Part shown: positions 44,001 to 53,400 of the stretch, piece by piece
How positions within the stretch are numbered: the first letter of the stretch is position 1
Layout of the letters: each line of letters starts with the position of its first letter
Source of the DNA: Oasisia sp. SBJ-2009
Taxonomy: Eukaryota; Annelida; Polychaeta; Sabellida; Siboglinidae
Length of the DNA stretch: 64,000 nt
Assembly (NCBI GenBank): GCA_964017155.1
Contig: OZ024858.1
Span: 23,143,657-23,207,656, forward strand
Direction of reading: 5' to 3'
The notes under the pieces: generated by a model
What the model saw: only the letters and a program-made list of their open reading frames with translations
What the model was told of the DNA's origin: nothing
Databases searched by the model: none
Program-made: the position numbers and the translations under genes

Positions 44001-47000
44001 TCCCCTCCCTGTTCTCTCTCCCTCTATCCCTTTCCCCTCCCTGTTCTCTCCCTCTCTATCCCTTTCCCCTCCCTGTTCTCTCCCTCTCTATCCCTTTCCC
44101 TCCCTGTTCTCTCTCTCTCTCTCTATCCCTTTCCCCTCCCTGTTCTCTCCCTCTCTATCCCTTTCCCTCCCTGTTCTCTCCCTCTCTCTATCCCTTTCCC
44201 CTCCCTGTTCTCTCTCCCTCTATCCCTTTCCCCTCCCTGTTCTCTCCCTCTCTATCCCTTTCCCCTCCCTGTTCTCTCCCTCTCTATCCCTTTCCCTCCC
44301 TGTTCTCTCCCTCTCTCTATCCCTTTCCCCTCCCTGTTCTCTCTCCCTCTATCCCTTTCCCCTCCCTGTTCTCTCCCTCTCTATCCCTTTCCCCTCCCTG
44401 TTCTCTCCCTCTCTATCCCTTTCCCCTCCCTGTTCTCTCTCTCTATCCCTTTCCCTCCCTGTTCTCTCTCTCTATCCCTTTCCCCTCCCTGTTCTCTCTC
44501 TCTACCCTTTCCCCTCCCTGTTCTCTCCCTCTCTCTATCCCTTTCCCTCCCTGTTCTCTCTCCCTCTATCCCTTTCCCCTCCCTGTTCTCTCCCTCTCTA
44601 TCCCTTTCCCCTCCCTGTTCTCCCTCTCTATCCCTTTCCCCTCCCTGTTCTCTCCATCTCTATCCCTTTCCCCTCCCTGTTCTCTCCCTCTCTATCCCTT
44701 TCCCCTCCCTGTTCTCTCCCTCTCTATCCCTTTCCCCTCCCTGTTCTCTCCCTCTCTATCCCTTTCCCCTCCCTGTTCTCTCCCTCTCTATCCCTTTCCC
44801 CTCCCTGTTCTCTCCCTCTATCCCTTTCCCTCCCTGTTCTCTCCCTCTCTATCCCTTTCCCCTCCCGTTCTCTCCCTCTCTATCCCTTTCCCCTCCCTGT
44901 TCTCTCCTCTCTATCCCTTTCCCCTCCCTGTTCTCTCCCTCTCTATCCCTTTCCCCTCCCTGTTCTCTCTCTCTATCCCTTTCCCCTCCCTGTTCTCTCT
45001 CCCTCTATCCCTTTCCCCTCCCTGTTCTCTCCCTCTCTATCCCTTTCCCCTCCCTGTTCTCTCTCCCTCTATCCCTTTCCCCTCCCTGTTCTCTCTCCCT
45101 CTATCCCTTTCCCCTCCCTGTTCTCTCCCTCTCTATCCCTTTCCCCTCCCTGTTCTCTCCCTCTCTATCCCTTTCCCCTCCCTGTTCTCTCCTCTCTATC
45201 CCTTTCCCCTCCCTGTTCTCTCTCTCTCTATCCCTTTCCCCTCCCTGTTCTCTCTCTCTCTATCCCTTTCCCCTCCCTGTTCTCTCCCTCTCTATCCCTT
45301 TCCCCTCCCTGTTCTCTCCCTCTCTATCCCTTTCCCCTCCCTGTTCTCTCCCTCTCTATCCCTTTCCCCTCCCTGTTCTCTCTCTCTCTATCCCTTTCCC
45401 CTCCCTGTTCTCTCCCTCTCTATCCCTTTCCCCTCCCTGTTCTCTCTCCCTCTCTATCCCTTTCCCCTCCCTGTTCTCTCCCTCTCTATCCCTTTCCCCT
45501 CCCTGTTCTCTCCCTCTCTATCCCTTTCCCCTCCCTGTTCTCTCTCTCTCTATCCCTTTCCCCTCCCTGTTCTCTCCCTCTCTATCCCTTTCCCCTCCCT
45601 GTTCTCTCTCTCTCTATCCCTTTCCCCTCCCTGTTCTCTCCCTCTCTATCCCTTTCCCCTCCCTGTTCTCTCCCTCTCTATCCCTTTCCCCTCCCTGTTC
45701 TCTCCCTCTCTATCCCTTTCCCCTCCCTGTTCTCTCTCTCTCTATCCCTTTCCCCTCCCTGTTCTCTCCCTCTCTATCCCTTTCCCCTCCCTGTTCTCTC
45801 TCCCTCTCTATCCCTTTCCCCTCCCTGTTCTCTCCCTCTCTATCCCTTTCCCCTCCCTGTTCTCTCCCTCTCTATCCCTTTCCCCTCCCTGTTCTCTCCC
45901 TCTCTATCCCTTTCCCCTCCCTGTTCTCTCCCTCTCTATCCCTTTCCCCTCCCTGTTCTCTCTCTCTCTATCCCTTTCCCCTCCCTGTTCTCTCCCTCTC
46001 TATCCCTTTCCCCTCCCTGTTCTCTCTCTCTCTATCCCTTTCCCCTCCCTGTTCTCTCCCTCTCCATCCCTTTCCCCTCCCTGTTCTCTCTCTCTCTCTC
46101 TCTATCCCTTTCTCATACCCTGCTCTCTCCCCTTCAATTACTCCCTTCCTCCCTCGTTATCCTTCTCTCTTCCCACTCTTATGTCCCTCTTCTTCCCTTT
46201 TTTATTCCCAACTCTCCCTCCCTCACTCCCACTCCTCTCTCCATCCTTTCCTCCCTCCCTACCTTCTCCCCCCCCCCACTCCAAACTTGCTCTCTACCCC
46301 TTCCCATTCCCCTCCCCTCTCTATCACTGCTGACCTCCCTCCATATCTCTCCCCCTCTCCCTCATTCCATCTTTCACTCTCCCCCTCTCCCTCTCTCCTC
46401 CTCGTTCATCTCTCTTCATCAATCTTTCCCTCACTCTCTCCGTTCCCCACTCTCTTCTTCCCTCTACCTCCCTTCCTCCCCCACCTCTCTGTGTATGACC
46501 TTACATTCCTCTACCTCACCTGCCTGGACAACTGCATTAGCACACGGCATGTGGCCCGTGAGTTTAATTAGCGCCAGAGAGTGGGATTAATTAACCGAGC
46601 ATTGATACCTTGATGGTCCGGAGCAGCCAGAAGCTCTCAGTCCAAACCAGTTACAAACCTAGTCTGGTCTGGTAAACATTGAGGCTCTGTATTTTTGTGT
46701 GTATGCTGAAATTTGTCATGATTTCTGTAACGTCGATGTCTGTCTCTCGGAGCAGTCTCTTGCTACATTTCTGATGCATCACCAAGTTCATCAAAGCACC
46801 ACCCAAAATTGAAAATTCATGCATTTCGTCTAAGGTACAATATCATGTCTTCACTACTTAGCAACACACAAAAAATGGTGTAATTTCGGTGTCACATAAA
46901 ACACAATAAACACTGCCACATGTGCTTGCTACCAGTGCTCGTTCTACAGTGTGTCACGTACGTTTTATTCACCTGTAATCAGACCCAAACAATGTGACAC

Positions 47001-50000
47001 CAGATGAAAGCCAACAGGTAAACGCCGAATGGACGTATATTATCAGCGTCTGCCACTCACACCCCTGGGGGGTGGGTAAAACCGCCATTCTAACACCACC
47101 GACGGATGAAATAACAAATTATTTCTCCCGTCCGTGGGTGCACTAACTAACCCTGCCCCGGTCGTCCATGAGTGAATGACCACAAGGGGGCGTGGGGGGG
47201 GGGGACAATGTCAGTTGCCCCCTCAGCCTGCCTGTCACCACAGAGAGGTCACCGTCACAATGGTCCCCACCTTTAGGCCGGCGTCACATCGCTTGCAGAC
47301 ATCTCTGACGTGTCACCGTGCTGTTGACACTGCCCCAACCTGTCCAGCGTGACACGCCCCGGGGCCATAAAGCCCTGCCGCCTGTAAGGGCGATTATCAC
47401 GTCATCACCGGACAAAACCACAGATCGAGCGATACCGCGCTGATATGTGCCTGCGAACACGCGCAACCGATACTTCTATGCACCGAGTGGGGCCTGTTTC
47501 TTTTGTGGGGCACAAGCGACTGTGATTTCGATACCGGCCCGACAAATTCCCATAGAATGCACACATTTCGATCAGATCCACGTCGTTTACCATGTAAACG
47601 ATTCTCAGTGCTTTAGATCTGAAACCGGTTTATATATAACGGAGACATAATTGAACATGACAGCTAGGCCCATCTGAGTACAGACGGCATGGGTGGGCGA
47701 GGGGGCCATGGTGCATGCATGTGACGGGTTTCTCTGCCCAGCCCAAAGTGCAGAAGTAATTAGGCGGGTTATTGCAATGCTGCAAATACTACATTGGAGA
47801 CAGGCAGCTGCTCCAGGGATAATTACACACACCGTGTACTGAAGTAGGAGTTGGCACTGAGTGCATCAGTTGTATTTACATCATGGTTTTTTTAATAATT
47901 CTCAGGAGGCGAAACTGACTGGGAGCTGTGCCTTGCATTGGGGATAGGTTAGGGGAGGATTTTAGATGTGTTGGTGAGGGCCATCACTACAGCATTTAAA
48001 TATAGGCAGATGAAAGCAAGTTGAGCTATGAATATACCACACAGACCACCACACAACTCATACATCCCGTCACACAACCCGTCACACAACCCGTCACACA
48101 ACCCGTCACACAACCCACCACACAACCCACCAGACAACCCACCAGACAACCCACCACACAACCCACCACACAACCCACCACACAACCCACCAGACAACCC
48201 AACACACAACCCACCACACAACCCACCACACAACCCACCACACAACACAACCCACCACACAACCCACCAGACAACACAACCCACCAGACAACACAACCCA
48301 CCACACAACCCACCACACAACCCACCACACAACCCACCACACAACACAACCCACCACACAACACAACCCACCACACAACCCACCAGACAACCCACCAGAC
48401 AACCCACCAGACAATCCACCAGACAACCCACCACACAACCCACCAGACAACCCACCAGACAACCCACCACACAACCCACCAGACAACCCAACACACAACC
48501 CACCACACAACCCACCAGACAACCCACCACACAAATCTTACATTCCATCACACAACCCACCACACAACCCACCACACAACCCTTCATACAACCCACTACA
48601 CCACACTCCTCACATCCTAACTACCACACAACATACCACCTCATAACTCCTACAATGACTCTATTAGCCCATCACACAACCCATCACACAACCCACCACA
48701 CGCAGCCCCACCCAGTCCCAGCTGGCCTCCTACATATAGTCATAAACCCAGCCCCATCTAACACAAACCCTGGCTCCACCCAACAACCAACCCCTGACAT
48801 ATGTACAGACATAGTATATAGCTAAGCCTGCTCTCTTGAATCACGCGGCCCACAAGTTCCACTGTTTTGACAGGTGGATGACATACCGAGGAGACAAGGA
48901 TAAATCACCAATCTCACAGCAGTTGTACTTTGAAGACACCAGACTAATGGCCTCGAATGCCACAGTTCTCACAGCACCTGAGCCTCTAGGAAAGTCGCCC
49001 ACAAGAAACGGCTCAATTCTAGGAAGTGTACTTTACGCACAGCAATAATATATGTATTACACCCGGTACTTGCAGTCTTGCATATGATGTACAAGAGGTA
49101 TGTTGGAGCATGACTCAAACAAAACTGGTGACGATAAAATTATCTCTCTCTTTGAGTATCCAGACATAAAAAAAAATTAAACAAATTTACTCACAGTAAA
49201 TACTTAACTGCATAATATATCAGGGTAACAAAATATATGTGTGGATTTATCCTGGCACAAAATAAATATGAGTATGACTAAGTGGAACATTTTAAACAAG
49301 TTGTAAGTTATTTTATGAGAGGTGCAAGTGACTAATACTAGGACATTTATACCATAACAAGTCGTTTAACAACAACTGCTGAATCGACGCTGATAAAAGG
49401 AAAGCACGTGGAGCCTGCGATTTAAATGGGGGTGATATTAAAAACCCGACTCCCTCCTTTTTATGCGGGAAGACATAAAGCACTCCGAAGGTGACACTGT
49501 AACATGATGTGGGCTGACACCACAGCGGCAGGCAGCCCTAGTTAAGCCACTAACATCTTATCACGGAACTCGCTCACTGTAACCGGTGTCTGAAGATTAC
49601 AACCTGAGAACATGACAACATAATTGTGGCTCAGATCGACACGGCTGAGATGTCGCCTTGTTACTGACGAGGGTCGACAATGCTTGAGATGCTCCAGTAA
49701 TGATTTAATTAAGCATGAAAGAAATGTGAGCGTAGGGGCAGGAGGCTTCCCCTCCTTCTCCCCGTTCTTAGAATCATGCCTAGTGAGCCATACACGATGA
49801 CGCACACACCCAGGCCTCAACTAGGCACATTCCTCACGGGGATCGACACTGTCCTACAATTTCGCGCGATCGATATACCTGCACCAGGTAACAACGTGAC
49901 CGCCTGACCGGTCATTCAGCGACACAGTCGAATGCACCGCCATGCTTTCAATATCGTATGCATAGATTATGTTACAGGTACGATATTGCAGACACGTAAT

Positions 50001-50334
50001 TATGTTACAGGAAGTCAGGTGGTACATTGCAGATACGTTGAAAGAAATGAAAAACGAGCCTGTTATTGCGGTATTTTGCTAAATAGAAGCTGCTATGTCT
50101 GAGTTCTGATGGGTTTTAAGCGCACACACACCCACACACATGCACACGCCACATGCACATACACAACATACACACACACAACACGACACATACAACACAC
50201 AGAACACAACACACACAACACACACACAACACACACATACAAAACACAACACACACAACACACACAACACGCACACACACACACACAACAGGCACAAAAC
50301 ACACATACAAAACACTACACACACAACACATACA

Positions 50335-50411
<77 letters not shown>

Positions 50412-53400
50412 CACACACAACTCACACACCCAACACGCACACAACATGCATACACATAATAATGTATAATAATAAGATATGTTTATTTGAGAGTGAGTTT
50501 GTTCATAAAAACATAATGCGCAGACTTTGACAGAAAATATTAAAACATTATTATGTTGATAATAAGATTCAGCCTCCAGGAAAAGCGTTGCTATCACCAT
50601 GCTTGACACAACTATCACATAATGATAAACTACATGTTGGCTTGAAGCGCTTTCAAAAGGAAACCTATAAATGTACCAGTTTTTAGGCTCTAGAGGACCC
50701 CAGGTCCCCAAGTGGCTTTAAAATGAGCCAATCAAATTTAACTTTCTTGTGCATAGTGACAGTACCCTATGAAACGTCTATGTAACATTTGAAAGATAGA
50801 TCTTTAACAGTTTCTTAGACCTGACAGCACATGCTGAGTGATGCTTTAAACCTGTCGGACCAATGACTAAAAAATTAATACAGGCCTGCGTATGTGCCAC
50901 TTTACATGCTACTGACATTTATCTGAATCATGAAAACGCAATCAGTTGAAAATCACAGGCTGTTCAGACTTCAGACTATTCAGTTATGACGACCAAACCA
51001 CTGTAATTAATTTTGACCTGACCTATATGTCCTACACACTAGCCGCCCGTTTACGTGCGTGTGTGACCTATCCGCGTGCGTGTGTGACCTATCCGCGTGC
51101 GTGTGTGACCTATCCGCGGAGCATTCTAGCATGACAGGGTAGGCAGCTTACTTTACACCTTGAAACACAATGCATCCAGCCTTGCTCCGATGTTTATTCC
51201 GCCAAACAGCTACGAGAGATAAGACCGCAAATGATCGAATCTGCCACCACACAGTCTGTATTGTTGGCGAGATAATTCCCCACTAAAGGTTCTGCTGTAT
51301 CAATTTCAGGTGATCCGAGGCGGACTTTTGAACGGCAGTCGTGATATCTAACATTGGTCAAATAAGGGTGATGACCCCACAAGGTTAACAAAGGGGTGCT
51401 GTGTGCCCAGAGGTGATAAAACGTGACGCCTGTGGTGATATGAATTTGCAATTACTCCACACCCTACTCTACAACTGTCCCCGTCGCAACGTACCAGACG
51501 TGGTATGTGCAAAACATGAAATTACGATCAAGCAACATTCATTTCACATTGACGTAATTGATGAGTTCATTGCATAAAATCCCAGGAGTGCATAGATAAC
51601 TTGGTAGAACGATGCAAATCAATATCTTTTGTGCAATAATTACTTCAGGACTGAATACTTCACCCAAAACTGAACTGGCGATTGAGGTCTGCCCTAAGTT
51701 GAAATGTGGAGTTTGTCGATTTTTTACAGGATGTGAATTGCATGTAAGCACACATGTATTATTTACAAAACTGCCTGTTTATTAGAAATTACTGCTGAAC
51801 AGTATTTTAAAATTTCTCATACTTTTCACGTTTAAAAACCCAAATATAACATTTTCATGACAAACTGCTGGGTACTATTCTGCCGTCACATGGGAAGTTG
51901 TGATTGATTAACAAGTGAAACTTATTACTCTACCTGCATCCTCCACATAATATTACGCATTGTACTGAGCACAGCATGTATGACCTCTTCGTGACTACAG
52001 TTATATCGTCATAAATTTTCTCCTGAAGGCACCGCCGAAGTTGCCAAATATCTGATGGCACGTATTGTTACTGCGGTACTGGTACAGAAATAACTAGTTA
52101 TTTTTAATTGTATTCGGCAAATACATCAGAATGCCCCACTGACCAAATGACCAGAAGAAACTTGCACTAGTTTGACCTATCACTTACCACTCCATTCCAC
52201 CCTGCCATGTTTGTTACTTGTCTCGATGGAGAGTTGGTTCTATGGTGTTCTGGGTAACTAATCTCTTGTTGATCTGTTGTCTTTGTGGCCGGATATTTAC
52301 AAATTATAATCAATTAAATAGAAACAAAAGATAACTACCTACGTCATGCTTAGGCATCTGAAAGAATTACAAACTAACCATTTGCAACAATAATCAACAT
52401 GTTCAAGTGACTGGTTAACTCAGGATGTGGTCTCAATGTGGAAGATTCTAATAAAGTATCTGATATCTTGGAGGATGATATCTTGCTCAAGGCTCACACG
52501 TTTGACTGGAAAATGTATAGCCGTGACATTGGTTATAATGTGGCAAGTTTTGCTAAAATATGTTCTCTTGTCTATTGTTTTCTCATACCTCTTTTGATAA
52601 ATGTGCTTTCAACATATAAAATAAGTATGAGTATTGTTTGTAACGTTATATTCAGTTCAAACCTTCAAACCAAAAGGAAGTGTAATGGACTGAGCACAAT
52701 TAAAGACAAGTTGTTGGTTTCATTTATAAAAACAAATGTTATTAATCAACTGAATGCTAATCTTGGCAGACTAACATTTTTAGGAAATTATTAATGAATA
52801 TTAATTCAGCAATTATCATTTTTTTCCGTATATGCACTGGAAACTAATCATTATTAATTATTGATTTGCCCTCTCCTCTGTTGGTTCACGTCTGTCTGGA
52901 ATCAATACTCAATCCCTATAATTGATATGGTATGCAACAGAGTTAATTTCAACAAATATGCTAAATTCTTTCACCCATTTCTGCATTATGCTTCCAATAA
53001 GCACAACAATGACTAGGCATTCCATCATGAACAGGTGTTTGAAAAATTAAACATCTAGACATATCCTCAAACAAACTGTTAATCAAATGGCTAAAAACAA
53101 ACACAGATGTGATGTTATTTATTTGGCTACTTGCGACTTGGAAGGGAAGTGAACATAGCACTATGCAGAGACCCGTCCACCCGTCACATGGACAGGTAAA
53201 AACCGTTGTGGACGGGTAGAAATATGAGTGGACAGGTGGTGGACGGGTAAAGAAATGAAGGAGCAGCAAAAAGGTTTTCCCAAACCATACATATTGTTAA
53301 TTATGCCTTGAAAGTGAGTGTAAATGGTGTCACATGTGTTTATAGTCCATTTCAGAAAGGTTCTGTGCACATGTTAGTCATAAAATAATTGATGTGTAAC

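Noticed and set aside
41592..46571. 1,659-codon open frame on the plus strand
   Set aside because: It is the polypyrimidine minisatellite read through. A C/T strand lacks stop codons, the peptide is Ser/Pro/Leu repeats in rotating frames, and the region is intronic to PDE5.
47949..48825. Overlapping 168-265-codon frames on both strands
   Set aside because: Products of the CACACAACCCAC repeat.
52438..52794. 118-codon AT-rich frame, [10 protein letters not shown]...
   Set aside because: Starts at GTG without an upstream ATG, shows no recognisable domain, lies in the PDE5 intron, and has AT-biased composition like the surrounding DNA.
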